Source: UBA1413 sp964650525
GTDB taxonomy: Bacteria; Bacteroidota; Bacteroidia; Bacteroidales; Prolixibacteraceae
Reading direction: 5' to 3'
Assembly (NCBI GenBank): GCA_964650525.1
Contig: CAZYUA010000023.1
Location: 5,399-69,398, forward strand
Length of the DNA stretch: 64,000 nucleotides
Shown: positions 17,428-27,013 of the stretch, piece after piece
Layout: every line of letters starts with the position of its first letter
Position numbering within the stretch: the stretch's first letter is position 1
Translations under genes and position numbers: made by a program
Notes under the pieces: generated by a model
What the model was told of the DNA's origin: nothing
Databases searched by the model: none
What the model saw: only the letters and a program-made list of their open reading frames with translations

Positions 17428-19257
17428 ATGAAACTGACAACTGTTGATATCCTGATTATCCTGGGATACCTGATCTCAACCGTTATCATCGGGCTGATGC
17501 TCAAAAAGCAGGCACACAAGAGCAGATCCTCCTACCTTTTGGGGGGCAACACACTGCCCTGGTACATGCTGGGGTTGTCGAATGCTTCGGGGATGTTCGA
17601 CATTTCGGGAACCATGTGGCTGGTGACGCTGATGTTTGTCTATGGATTGAAGAGCATTTGGATACCGTGGCTCTGGCCGGTATTCAACCAGGTGTTCCTT
17701 ATGGTTTTCCTGAGTATTTGGCTTCGCCGGTCGAATGTGACCACCGGTGCCGAGTGGATGCTCACCCGTTTTGGCACCCGCCGCGACAGCAGCCTCTCCC
17801 ACGGCATCGTGGTGGTATTTGCCCTTATCAGCTGCCTGGGATTCCTGGCCTACGGGTTTATCGGCCTGGGGAAATTCATGATGATCTTCATTCCCTGGGA
17901 TCTCATCGCTCCGCACATTCCGTTTACCATCCCCGAAACCTATGTACCTCACCTGTACGGGATTGCTTTTACCCTGTTTGCGGTGTTTTATGCTGTCATC
18001 GGGGGAATGACGAGCATCGTCTGGGCCGATGTGCTGCAATACCTGATCATGACCGTATCAGCCCTGGCCATTGGCATCATCGCCATGCAGGCGTTGGCCG
18101 GGAACACGCTGAACGTGCCGGAAGGCTGGCATTCCCCCTTTTTCGGATGGCGCCTTGACGACCTCGACTGGCGTGGAATCATCAGCGAAGTCAACGACAA
18201 GATTGCCAGCGACGGGTACTCCCTGTTCACGATTTTTTTCTGGATGATGGTTTTTAAGGGTATCCTCCTCTCCCTGGCGGGGCCGGCACCCAACTACGAC
18301 ATGCAGAAGATCCTCTCCGCCCGCAGCCCGAAAGAGGCCGCCAAAATGAGCGGCTTCGTATCAGTAGTCCTGATGCCGGTACGTTATTTCATGATTGCGG
18401 GCTTTGCCGTCCTGGCACTGCTCTTTTACGACCAGCTGCACCTGTCGGTCGGCGGGCGGATCGACTTCGAGCAGATACTGCCATCGGCCATCAGCCAGTT
18501 CGTTCCGGCAGGAGTCATGGGACTGCTGCTGGCAGGACTGCTGGCTGCCTTTAACTCCACCTTTGCGGGAACCCTCAACGCAGCCCAGGCGTATATGGTC
18601 AACGACATCTACCTGAAATATTGGAAACCTGCCGCCTCCAACCGCCAGGTGAAAAACGTCAACTACCTCACCGGCATCCTTATGGTGATCGTCAGCATTA
18701 TTTTCGGGGTTTTTGCCCAGGATGTGAACAGCATTCTCCAATGGATCGTATCAGCCCTCTACGGCAGCTACGTCATCTCCAACATGCTGAAGTGGTACTG
18801 GTGGCGATTCAACGGATACGGCTATTTCTGGGGCATGGTGGCCGGGATCATCCCGGCGCTGGTCTTCCCCTACCTGTTTACTGAAACCCTCGATCTGTAC
18901 TATTTCCCGTACATCCTGCTCATCTCCCTGGGCGGGGCACTGGCCGGCACCTTCCTGACGAAGCCCACCAGTGAGGATACCCTGAAAAAATTCTATAAAA
19001 CCGTCAATCCCTGGGGCTTCTGGAAACCGGTCCGGGAAAAGGTATTGGCAGAAGACCCATCCTTTGTGCCCAACAAGGATTTTAAAAGAGATATGTTCAA
19101 CGTGGTGGTAGGTACCATCGGACAGACGGGGCTTACCGCCCTGCCCATCTTCATTGTTTTGCAGAAAGGGATCCCCGTCGGGATCTCCCTGGTGCTGATC
19201 GGGGGGTGCATGTTCATCCTTAAGAAAACCTGGTGGAACAAACTGCCGGAAAGATAA
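17428..19257 (+). CDS. Sodium:solute symporter (SSS family)
   Basis: A 609-residue inner-membrane Na+-coupled transporter with about 13-15 helices (LeuT fold). The N-terminal helix pair (DILIILGYLISTVIIGLML then YLLGGNTLPWYMLGLSNASGMFDISGTMWL) has the unwound TM1 region typical of SSS proteins, and GLLLAGLLAAFNSTFAGTLNAAQAYMVNDIY is the conserved TM8 region carrying the sodium-site Ser/Thr. The C-terminal 100 residues hold two further helices. The substrate (sugar, acid or other solute) cannot be assigned; no catabolic operon is attached. Confidence 0.88.
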   Translation: MKLTTVDILIILGYLISTVIIGLMLKKQAHKSRSSYLLGGNTLPWYMLGLSNASGMFDISGTMWLVTLMFVYGLKSIWIPWLWPVFNQVFLMVFLSIWLRRSNVTTGAEWMLTRFGTRRDSSLSHGIVVVFALISCLGFLAYGFIGLGKFMMIFIPWDLIAPHIPFTIPETYVPHLYGIAFTLFAVFYAVIGGMTSIVWADVLQYLIMTVSALAIGIIAMQALAGNTLNVPEGWHSPFFGWRLDDLDWRGIISEVNDKIASDGYSLFTIFFWMMVFKGILLSLAGPAPNYDMQKILSARSPKEAAKMSGFVSVVLMPVRYFMIAGFAVLALLFYDQLHLSVGGRIDFEQILPSAISQFVPAGVMGLLLAGLLAAFNSTFAGTLNAAQAYMVNDIYLKYWKPAASNRQVKNVNYLTGILMVIVSIIFGVFAQDVNSILQWIVSALYGSYVISNMLKWYWWRFNGYGYFWGMVAGIIPALVFPYLFTETLDLYYFPYILLISLGGALAGTFLTKPTSEDTLKKFYKTVNPWGFWKPVREKVLAEDPSFVPNKDFKRDMFNVVVGTIGQTGLTALPIFIVLQKGIPVGISLVLIGGCMFILKKTWWNKLPER

Positions 19258-19418
19258 GGGTCTAACCATCCCTGCCAGGCAGAATTGCTAACCGGACCTT
19301 ACAATTTCAGGCATTCTCTTTTTCACCGGCAGGCCGGGAGCTGTGTAGCCCTCAGGGATGAACTTCCTGTGCAAGTCAATCGGAGAGGGTGAATGGGTCA
19401 GGATGGGGGCAAATTTTT

Positions 19419-19426
19419 TATCTTTG
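19419..19426 (+). promoter_or_regulatory. -7 element (TATCTTTG) deciding the glycosyltransferase start
   Basis: TATCTTTG at 19419-19426 is an exact TAnnTTTG match placed 12 bp before the TTG at 19439. If it is the promoter, upstream in-frame ATGs at 19358 and 19403 lie outside the transcript. No -33 box is clear. Confidence 0.45.
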
Positions 19427-19438
19427 AAAAAAAATCCT

Positions 19439-20665
19439 TTGAAAAGGATCCTGATTTCGGTGACCAACGACCTTACCAGCGACAACCGTGTCCACAGGGT
19501 GTGCCTGACCCTTCATGGGATGGGTTTCCGCATTTTGCTGGTCGGCAGGAAACTCCCCGCCTCTCCTCCCCTTTCCGGGAGACCCTATGCCACCCGGCGT
19601 ATGAGGCTTTTCTGCCGTAAAGGGCCCCTGTTTTACGCAGCCTACAACATCCGGCTTTTCCTCTTTCTGTTATTCCGGCGGTTTGACCTCCTGCTGGCCA
19701 ACGATCTGGACACCCTGCCGGCCAACCGGCTTGCCGGGTGGCTAAGAGGTAAACCGGTCATTTACGACAGCCATGAATATTTCACTGAGGTCCCCGAACT
19801 CGTTAACCGGCCACGGGTAAAAAAAATCTGGGAATGGCTGGAAAGGAGGCTGGTGCCGGGAGTAGCGGCAGCCTATACGGTCTCTGAAAGCATTGCCAAA
19901 GCCTACACCCGGACCTACAAGATTCCTTTCGCAGTGGTGCGCAACCTGCCTATGGCCAGTCCTGCCCCTTTCTTTCCCGGACCGCAGAGGGACACCCGGA
20001 GCCATTCGGCTTCGGAGGAGGATAAAGAGAGCTGCGCTCCCTGCGGGGGAAATGTCGCACCAGAATCTATCCCCGAAGAAGACCGCAACAGCTCCGGGTC
20101 CGGGGATGACCGCAAGGTTATCGTCTACCAGGGAGCCCTGAACCTGGGACGCGGATTGGAGAATGCCATCCGCGCCATGCAGTACCTTCCGGAAGCCCTC
20201 CTCCTCCTTGCAGGCTGCGGAGACCGGGAAACAGAGCTTAAACTGCTGGCCTCCCGCCTGAAACTGCCCAACGTCCGGTTTCCGGGAAGAATTGCTCCGG
20301 AAGAACTGGTGAACTGGACCCGGCAGGCACACCTGGGCATCTCCCTGGAGGAAGACCTCGGACTTAACTACCGGTACGCCCTTCCCAACAAACTCTTTGA
20401 CTACATCCAGGCCCGGGTTCCCGTGGTGGTATCCCCACTCCCGGAAATGAGCAGGATCGTCAGTTACTACCACATAGGACTGATAGCCCCTTCTGCAGAT
20501 CCGGAGGTGCTGGCAGCCACTTTCCGGGAGGCTCTGACCCAAGGAGAGCAACGAAAGGAGTGGCTCACAAATCTGGAACGGGCAGCCCGCGAACTCACCT
20601 GGGAAAACGAAGAACACAAGATCCGGGGGATCTTTGAGCAGTTTCTCCATCCAGGGGCAGGTTAG
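19439..20665 (+). CDS. Glycosyltransferase, GT4-like (GT-B fold)
   Basis: About 408 residues from a proposed TTG start (LKRILISVTNDLTSDNRVHRV), where similarity to GT4 enzymes begins; the upstream extension to 19358 has no family features. The middle shows LLANDLDTLPANRLAG and VIYDSHEYFTE; the C-terminal domain has VIYQGALNLGRGLENAIRAM, RFPGRIAPEEL and GISLEEDLGLNYRYALPNKLFDYIQARVPVV, the sugar-nucleotide binding half. Between the halves lies a low-complexity Ser/Glu/Pro insert of about 40 residues (DTRSHSASEED .. DRNSSGSGDD). It probably acts in envelope polysaccharide synthesis. No linked cluster is visible. Confidence 0.78.
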   Translation: MKRILISVTNDLTSDNRVHRVCLTLHGMGFRILLVGRKLPASPPLSGRPYATRRMRLFCRKGPLFYAAYNIRLFLFLLFRRFDLLLANDLDTLPANRLAGWLRGKPVIYDSHEYFTEVPELVNRPRVKKIWEWLERRLVPGVAAAYTVSESIAKAYTRTYKIPFAVVRNLPMASPAPFFPGPQRDTRSHSASEEDKESCAPCGGNVAPESIPEEDRNSSGSGDDRKVIVYQGALNLGRGLENAIRAMQYLPEALLLLAGCGDRETELKLLASRLKLPNVRFPGRIAPEELVNWTRQAHLGISLEEDLGLNYRYALPNKLFDYIQARVPVVVSPLPEMSRIVSYYHIGLIAPSADPEVLAATFREALTQGEQRKEWLTNLERAARELTWENEEHKIRGIFEQFLHPGAG

Positions 20666-20668
20666 GAT

Positions 20669-20691
20669 ATCCCTGGGCAACGCCCAGGGAT
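20669..20691. terminator. Strong symmetric hairpin after glycosyltransferase gene
   Basis: Arms ATCCCTGGGC (20669-20678) and GCCCAGGGAT (20682-20691) pair over 10 bp with a 3-base loop, 4 bp after the stop codon. No T-run follows on either strand. It stands between two convergent genes, so it could serve as a 3' boundary for both. Confidence 0.5.
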
Positions 20692-20842
20692 CGCGGAATG
20701 CCCCCGATTTCCCTGCCTGTTGTCTCATATGCGGAGGCTGAATACCGGAAGCTTCAACGAACATTCCTGAATCCCCCCGCCTTCGGCAGTATTCCCTTTT
20801 CCCAAGGGGGAAGAAAAAATGATCACATCCTGTTAAGGAAGA

Positions 20843-22615
20843 TTACGGATTCCCTTTTCTTTCCTGTCGCATCTGCTTCAGATAATCCCCGGGGGTATAT
20901 CCTGTTTGCTTACGGAAAGCGTTGTTGAAGGTTGTGCGGGATCCATATCCCAGGTATGCGGCCAGGAAATCCACGGTTTGCCCGATATACCCGGGGTCCT
21001 CTATCAGCAGGGAGATCAGGTGGTCGATGCGAAGTTTGTTCAGGAACTCATTGAAATTCAGATACCGGTAATCCTCTGCTATGACAGCCGAGAGGTATTT
21101 GGGATTGGTGTGCAACCGGATTGCCATCTCCGCCAGGGTGGAGGGTTCCAGAAAGCCTTTTTCTGATATCCACTGCTCCAGGGCTTCCCTGATCTTATGC
21201 CGGGTATCCTCCCGAATGGGAACAGGCGAAATCTCCTGATAATCCCCAATGCCTGTTTCTGCCGGGTTGTATTCGTCACCGGGGGGTACTGATGAAAGGT
21301 TCGTGAGGACTTCCGGTCCGGAGAGTTCGTCCAGTTTCAGCGACAATTGCTGTTTTCTCCAGACCATCCGTGTTTGTAACAATCCCAGGCCCATGAGTGA
21401 AAGCCATAACAAAGCCAGGATGATTATCTGTACGACAGAACCTGTATGGAGGTGGTGGATACTCCCCGACAAGGTCTCCTGATCGTGTTCCATTTCCCGG
21501 ACTTCATTTGCCAGTCTTGATCCACGGAGGCCCTCAGCCATTCTTTGCGGAGAGTAGAAAGCGTTGATGGCGTAATAGAGCCGGAGATAATAGCAGGCCT
21601 GGTCTGTCAGTTGTTTTTCGCGGGCGAGGGTTTCCATGATTTTCAACATGGGCAGCAGTTCGAGGATTTGGGGAACCCGCTGTAATTGCTGCAGGGCCAG
21701 GTCAAAATAAACCATGGCGCTGTCGGGATTTCCCTGGCGGTACCAGGAGAGTCCCATATATTTGTTGATCAGGGCCTCCCCGGTCAGGTACCCTGCCTGG
21801 CGGGACCGAACCAGTCCCAGGCGGAAATAATAGCGTGCTGAATCGTGGTTCACGAGATTTTCGGACATTATTTTCCCAAGGTCCAGGCAGGCGTCAGCGG
21901 CCGCGAGGGCCTCATTTCCGGCGGCCAGGTCACAGCTTTCGTGTAACGCCCGCACAGCCGCCTGGTAGTCCCCTTCGGTGGCCAACAGGGAAGCCTTGTT
22001 TCTGAGGACCCGGGGCATGAGCAGGTTGCCGTGGGCGTGACTGGTCTGTACAGCCCGGTCAACCCAATAGCGGGAACTATCGGTAAGGCCACAGGCTGCA
22101 TAGGCACCTCCCAGGGCCAGCTCGTTCTCTATCTGCAGGGAAGGATTGCCGCTGCCCAGGATCTGATTCCTGTAGCCCCATCCCAACCAGATTGCCTGGT
22201 CTGAGAGGCCGGCACGTGCGTATTCCCCCGCAAGGGCGGCAGCCGCTGACAGTTCATCCGGCAGATGGTGTGTCTGGCTGGTTGTCAGCCACTGCCTGTA
22301 AAAGAGGAGGCTGCTGTCGGGCATGCCACATGCAGCGTAGAGGGCACCCAGTCTTCCCTGAAAAGCAGCCAGCGCAGAAGGATCTCCGTCATGCGAAGCC
22401 AACCTGTAACCTTCCCAGGCAGCTACGAATGCCGAGTCGGGCTGCCGGTACCGCAGGGAATCCGACATGGCCTTCCATTCCCCGATTTTCCGGGCAATGG
22501 CTGCCGGCGACAGGGAATCTTTCAATGTACCCTCCGGCGAAATCTCCGGAGGTACGGGGGCTGCCCATGCGCAAAGAGAACCAAAAAGGAAAAGGATGAA
22601 AGCTGCTTTCACCAC
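20843..22615 (-). CDS. Signal peptide-TPR-TM-AraC hybrid regulator
   Basis: A 590-residue regulator with an unusual but known Bacteroidota layout: N-terminal signal sequence (VKAAFILFLFGSLCAWAA), about 350 residues of helical repeats of TPR type, one membrane helix near residues 393-415 (VVQIIILALLWLSLMGLGLLQ), and a cytoplasmic AraC DNA-binding domain at the C terminus (HTNPKYLSAVIAEDYRYLNFNEFLNKLRI .. VDFLAAYLGYGSRTTFNNAFRKQTGYTPGDYLKQMR). The start is a GTG at 22615, followed directly by a second GTG. It would sense something in the periplasm and act on DNA from the membrane. The target is unknown. Confidence 0.85.
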   Translation of the reverse strand: MVKAAFILFLFGSLCAWAAPVPPEISPEGTLKDSLSPAAIARKIGEWKAMSDSLRYRQPDSAFVAAWEGYRLASHDGDPSALAAFQGRLGALYAACGMPDSSLLFYRQWLTTSQTHHLPDELSAAAALAGEYARAGLSDQAIWLGWGYRNQILGSGNPSLQIENELALGGAYAACGLTDSSRYWVDRAVQTSHAHGNLLMPRVLRNKASLLATEGDYQAAVRALHESCDLAAGNEALAAADACLDLGKIMSENLVNHDSARYYFRLGLVRSRQAGYLTGEALINKYMGLSWYRQGNPDSAMVYFDLALQQLQRVPQILELLPMLKIMETLAREKQLTDQACYYLRLYYAINAFYSPQRMAEGLRGSRLANEVREMEHDQETLSGSIHHLHTGSVVQIIILALLWLSLMGLGLLQTRMVWRKQQLSLKLDELSGPEVLTNLSSVPPGDEYNPAETGIGDYQEISPVPIREDTRHKIREALEQWISEKGFLEPSTLAEMAIRLHTNPKYLSAVIAEDYRYLNFNEFLNKLRIDHLISLLIEDPGYIGQTVDFLAAYLGYGSRTTFNNAFRKQTGYTPGDYLKQMRQERKGNP

Positions 22616-22864
22616 GGTACGGAAAAGGTAAACGGCCGAATGTACACAATATTAATCATATTCTACTCATCAGGGGCCTTTCCATTTCGTTGCATGGCCG
22701 GTTTTGCATTCCGGATACCTGCAGGCTCCAATGGTGCAAACTATCTCAACCGGCGAAGAGGCAAATCACCACCCTGACAGGTAGTCTGGGGACACGCAAC
22801 GTGAAATCCTGTCTGACCATCCTTTGCCGGTGATGGATAGTGGAGGGTATTCGGGGTATTGCAT

Positions 22865-23977
22865 TCAGGGCTGTTCCGGTTCAATTGCGGGGACCACTTC
22901 CGGGCTGTCATCTGCATCCCTCCGGGCCTGGAGCATTGAATCCAGGGCTGCATGGTAACGGGCAGCATAAACGGCATGCTCCGCATGGGTACGTGAGAAA
23001 TTGTGGAAACCCGAAAAATCCTCTCTGGCACAGAAATAAAGAAGGTTGTGCCGTTCATAATTGAGTACGGCATCTATCGACTGGATGTCGGGGAAGTTGA
23101 TGGGGCCGGGGGGCAACCCGGGATAGAGGTAGGTATTGTAGGGGGAGTCGATATCCAGGTGCCGGAGCAGGATTCTCCGCAAGGCAGGATCGCCGGCTGC
23201 GAACTTCACCGTCGGATCGGCCTGGAGCAGCATGCCCTTTTTCAGACGGTTCAGGTAGACACCCGCAATCCTTGGCTTTTCACTCTTTCTGGCAGTTTCC
23301 TCCCGCACAATGGAAGCCAGGGTTGCGACCTCCACAGGTGTCAGGTTTACATTCAGGGCTTTGTTCTGCCGCTCCTCATTCCAAAAAATCTCATATTCCC
23401 TCTTCATCCGGTCGGCAAATTCGGAGGCGGTGGTGGTCCAGTAAAATTCATAGGTGTTGGGGATAAACATGACGGGGAAGGTCTCCAGGGTAAATCCGAA
23501 TTTCCCGGCAGTCTCCTCAGTAAAGAGCCCGGCCACCGAGGCGGAATCTGCCTCCAGGGTCCGGCTCACTATGGAGGCAAGCTGTTCAACGGTCCTTATA
23601 TTGTTGAAAACCAGCGTCACTGGCTCTTGCATGCCGGCCCTCAGCATGTTGACAGCCTGGTTGGTGTTCATGCCCTCGCGAAAATGGTAACGCCCCGGGC
23701 GAATCCGGTCCCTGCACTTCTTCCAGGTAACCAACCACCGGAAGGCCTTCATATTTCGCATGACGCCATTGACCTCAAGGCTGTCGTAGACCATGTCGAA
23801 CGATGTCTTATCCGTCACATAAAGGACATATTCCTTTTGAACATTGTTACGGAAAATATAGCGGTAAGCCTTGTAACCCCAGAGCCCCAGGATGACAGCG
23901 GCCAGGATGAAAAATACCAGGATGTATTTACTGACCCTTGGGAAAACCATCAGCTTATGTTTCTGTTCCAACGACAT
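22865..23977 (-). CDS. mltG: Endolytic transglycosylase MltG
   Basis: A 370-residue YceG/MltG protein, which cuts nascent peptidoglycan and sets glycan chain length. One membrane anchor lies at about residues 17-36 (SKYILVFFILAAVILGLWGY), then a LysM-like part, then the catalytic domain: VMFIPNTYEFYW, VATLASIVREETARKSEKPRIAGVYLNRL with the catalytic Glu in REE, QADPTVKFA and SPYNTYLYPGLPPGPINFP. Single gene. A TATCTTTG element on the minus strand (24018-24025) lies upstream. Confidence 0.94.
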   Translation of the reverse strand: MSLEQKHKLMVFPRVSKYILVFFILAAVILGLWGYKAYRYIFRNNVQKEYVLYVTDKTSFDMVYDSLEVNGVMRNMKAFRWLVTWKKCRDRIRPGRYHFREGMNTNQAVNMLRAGMQEPVTLVFNNIRTVEQLASIVSRTLEADSASVAGLFTEETAGKFGFTLETFPVMFIPNTYEFYWTTTASEFADRMKREYEIFWNEERQNKALNVNLTPVEVATLASIVREETARKSEKPRIAGVYLNRLKKGMLLQADPTVKFAAGDPALRRILLRHLDIDSPYNTYLYPGLPPGPINFPDIQSIDAVLNYERHNLLYFCAREDFSGFHNFSRTHAEHAVYAARYHAALDSMLQARRDADDSPEVVPAIEPEQP

Positions 23978-24017
23978 ACTATTGGTTTGCAGCGTTAACC
24001 GGTAGGGAGCAAAGGTA

Positions 24018-24025
24018 CAAAGATA
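24018..24025 (-). promoter_or_regulatory. -7 element before mltG
   Basis: The minus strand reads TATCTTTG, an exact TAnnTTTG match, about 40 bp upstream of the mltG start. No -33 partner is evident. Confidence 0.4.
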
Positions 24026-24139
24026 ATCAATCTCCCGGAAAATGGTGCCATTGACAGGAGCAACAAAAGAGGCCCGGGGCGGAAGCGGGTTGACTGAATT
24101 TTCCTATTTTTGCCTCCCTGGAATTCAAAAACCATCACC

Positions 24140-25324
24140 ATGATAGAAGCCCCTCTTTGCGAGAATATTCATTTCCTGGGATGTAACGACCGCCGTACCC
24201 ATCTGTTTGAAAACCTGTGGCCCATACCCCGGGGTATCAGCTACAATTCCTACCTCATCGCAGGTGAAAAGAACGTCCTCGTCGACACGGTAGAGCGGCA
24301 GTTCATTGATGAATACCTGGACCGGGTGGAGCAGCTTACCGGCAACCGCCCTGTGGATTATTTAGTCATCAACCACATGGAGCCCGACCATTCAGCCGCC
24401 TTAAAAGCCGTCGTTGCCAGGTACCCCGGCATCACCCTCGTCGGAAACAGGAAGACCTTTGGGATGGTAGAGAGTTTTTACCTGCCACCGGAGCGGATTC
24501 TGGAAGTCAGCGACAACGACATCCTGGACCTGGGGCAGTACCGGCTTCAATTCAGCACCATTCCCATGGTTCACTGGCCTGAAACGATGGTCACCTATGA
24601 GATGAACCGGGGTATTCTTTTTTCGGGCGATGCGTTCGGGAGTTTCGGCACCCTCGACGGGGCTCTTTTTGATGACGAAATCGATCCCGGCTATTACGAA
24701 CCGGAAATGATGCGTTATTTCACCAACATCGTGGGGAAATACTGTGCCCACACCCAACGCGCCATTGCGAAACTGGCCGGACTGAAGATCCGGATAATCG
24801 CTCCCACCCATGGTCCGGTGTGGCGCACCAACCCGGAGTGGGTTACTGACCGCTATAGCCGGTGGAGTTCCTACACCCCGGAGGAGGGCGTGGTTATTGT
24901 CTATGGCTCCATGTACGGCCATACCCAGGCGATGGCCGAGGTCATTGCCCGCCGTCTGGCCGGCCAGGGCATCAGAAACCTCCGGGTTTACGATGCATCC
25001 AAAACCCATGTTTCCTACCTCATCAACGACATTTTCAGGTTCCGGGGGCTGATTCTCGGAAGCTGCGCTTACAACAACGAGCTGTTTCCCCCGGTGCAGG
25101 AACTGGTCACCGCCCTCACACACCTAAGTATCAAAAACCACTTTCTGGGAATCTTCGGCAATTACCTGTGGAGCGGAGGAGGGGTGAAAAATCTGATGGC
25201 CTTTGCTGAAAACTGCGGATGGGAACTGGTGGGTGAGCCGGCAGAAGCGAAAGGAGCTATGAAGGAGGAGGCGGCCGGTAAACTGATCCTCCTCGCCGAT
25301 GCCATGGCAGGCAGGGTCAGATAA
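24140..25324 (+). CDS. FprA family A-type flavo-diiron protein
   Basis: A 394-residue soluble enzyme that reduces O2 to water (or NO to N2O) in anaerobes. The N-terminal metallo-beta-lactamase-fold half carries the diiron ligands NHMEPDHS, VHWPETM, FSGDAFGS and PTHGPVW. The C-terminal flavodoxin half (from about residue 250) has VIVYGSMYGHTQAMAE, the FMN phosphate loop. I start at the ATG at 24140 (MIEAPLCENIHFLG); the TTG at 24110 lies inside a likely -7 element (TATTTTTG, 24105-24112). It points to an oxygen-protected anaerobic lifestyle. The 3' end overlaps the next gene tail to tail by 8 bp. Confidence 0.93.
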   Translation: MIEAPLCENIHFLGCNDRRTHLFENLWPIPRGISYNSYLIAGEKNVLVDTVERQFIDEYLDRVEQLTGNRPVDYLVINHMEPDHSAALKAVVARYPGITLVGNRKTFGMVESFYLPPERILEVSDNDILDLGQYRLQFSTIPMVHWPETMVTYEMNRGILFSGDAFGSFGTLDGALFDDEIDPGYYEPEMMRYFTNIVGKYCAHTQRAIAKLAGLKIRIIAPTHGPVWRTNPEWVTDRYSRWSSYTPEEGVVIVYGSMYGHTQAMAEVIARRLAGQGIRNLRVYDASKTHVSYLINDIFRFRGLILGSCAYNNELFPPVQELVTALTHLSIKNHFLGIFGNYLWSGGGVKNLMAFAENCGWELVGEPAEAKGAMKEEAAGKLILLADAMAGRVR

Positions 25325-26969
25325 TCTCCCTGCCTTGCTCCCTCAGCAAACCGACACTCATTTCCGTAAGTCTGAACTTCTGGATTTTCCCGCTGGCGGT
25401 CATCGGGAAATCGGTGACAAAAAACAGGTATTCCGGGATTTTATACCGTGCGATCTGTCCGCGGCAGAAATCCAGCACTTCTGCTTCAGACAGGGAGTAC
25501 CCTTTTTTTACGCGGATAAAAGCGCCCACCTTTTCGCCGTAGCGGGGGCTGGGGACCGCTGCCACTTCCACGGCCTCCACCTGCTCCATTTTATAGAGGA
25601 AGTTCTCAATCTCACGGGGATAGATATTTTCGCCACCGCGGATGATCATGTCGGTAATCCGGCCGGTGATGCGATAAAAGCCTTCAGCTGACTTCACGGC
25701 AAGATCTCCTGAGTGGAGGAATCCTTCTGCATCGATGGCCTTGCGGGTAGCCTCCTCATTTTTATAATAGCCTTTCATCACGTTGTAGCCGCGGCAGCAA
25801 ATCTCTCCCTGCTCACCGGCAGGGCACTCCCGGCCTGTTTCGGGATCGACGATTTTTACTTCCACGTTGGGAAGTTCGAAACCTACCGTGGTAGCTTTCG
25901 TCTCCGGCGAATTGTGGGTCCGGGTGGCCGTCATCCCCGGGGAACTCTCGGTAAGCCCATACACGATGATGATATCCCGGGCGTGCATACGGGTCATCAC
26001 CTGGTTCATGGTATCCACCGGACAAAGTGAGCCTGCCATGATGCCGGTACGCAGGCTGGTAAGGTCGAACATATCGAACATGGGATGGTTCAGCTCAGCA
26101 ATGAACATGGTAGGAACGCCATAGATAGCCGTGCATTTTTCGCGTTGCACCGATGCCAGCACCATCAGTGGATCAAACTCCTCGACAAGTACCATGGTGG
26201 CGCCATGGGTGATGACCGCACAGAGCGACAGTACGCAGCCGAAACAATGGAAAAGAGGCACCGGTGTCATCACCTTGTCGGCAGCAGTGAACCGCATGCA
26301 CTGCCCCACCGAATAGCCATTGTTCAGGATGTTATGGTGCGATAGCATGACTCCTTTGGGAAAACCGGTGGTCCCGGAGGTGTATTGCATATTGACCACA
26401 TCGTGGCAGCTGAGGGTTTCGCAGAGGCTCTCGATCTCGAAATCGTCGACATGGATGCCCAGGAGCAGCAATTCCTGCGTGTTGTACATGCCCCGGTGTT
26501 TTTCCTGACCGATGAATACGACGTTCCGCAGCTCCGGAAATCGGGCGGACTTCAATTCCCCGCGGGATTGTTCCTTCAGTTCGGGCACCAGTTCCCCGAT
26601 CATCCGCAGGTAATCGGTATCGCGGTAACCATCGACCATACAGAGGGTGTGGATATCGGCATTTTCAAGCACAAATTCCAGCTCTGCCATTCCGTAGCTG
26701 GTGTTGATGGTCACCAGGACGGCCCCGATCCTGGCGCTGGCAAACATAAAGGTCAGCCAGTCAGGCACATTCCGGGCCCAGATACCCACTTTGCATCCCG
26801 GCTGGACTCCAATATACAGGAGTCCTTTGGCCAGACGATCCACACGTTCGTTGAATTCGGCATAGGTAAACCGGAGATTCCGGTCGGGATAGACAATGAA
26901 ATCGTGATCAGGACTCTCAAGGGCCCACTTTTCCAGAATGTGGCCTAAGGTACAGTCGAGCAGTTGCAT
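25317..26969 (-). CDS. AMP-binding acyl-CoA synthetase
   Basis: A 550-residue adenylate-forming ligase that activates a carboxylic acid, probably a medium- or long-chain fatty acid, to its CoA thioester. Motifs: YTSGTTGFPKGVMLSHHN (P-loop), YGLTESSPGMT, GEICCRGYNVMKGYYKNEEATRKAID, FLHSGDLA, RITGRITDMIIRGGENIYPREIE (hinge) and TASGKIQKFRL with the catalytic Lys. It lies 44 bp behind the XRE-cupin regulator on the same strand, a pairing seen in other Bacteroidota, so that regulator may control it. Confidence 0.9.
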   Translation of the reverse strand: MQLLDCTLGHILEKWALESPDHDFIVYPDRNLRFTYAEFNERVDRLAKGLLYIGVQPGCKVGIWARNVPDWLTFMFASARIGAVLVTINTSYGMAELEFVLENADIHTLCMVDGYRDTDYLRMIGELVPELKEQSRGELKSARFPELRNVVFIGQEKHRGMYNTQELLLLGIHVDDFEIESLCETLSCHDVVNMQYTSGTTGFPKGVMLSHHNILNNGYSVGQCMRFTAADKVMTPVPLFHCFGCVLSLCAVITHGATMVLVEEFDPLMVLASVQREKCTAIYGVPTMFIAELNHPMFDMFDLTSLRTGIMAGSLCPVDTMNQVMTRMHARDIIIVYGLTESSPGMTATRTHNSPETKATTVGFELPNVEVKIVDPETGRECPAGEQGEICCRGYNVMKGYYKNEEATRKAIDAEGFLHSGDLAVKSAEGFYRITGRITDMIIRGGENIYPREIENFLYKMEQVEAVEVAAVPSPRYGEKVGAFIRVKKGYSLSEAEVLDFCRGQIARYKIPEYLFFVTDFPMTASGKIQKFRLTEMSVGLLREQGREII

Positions 26970-27013
26970 GTGGTTACCGGAAAGGATTTCAGGTTTGTTT
27001 GCAGCCCCGCCTG

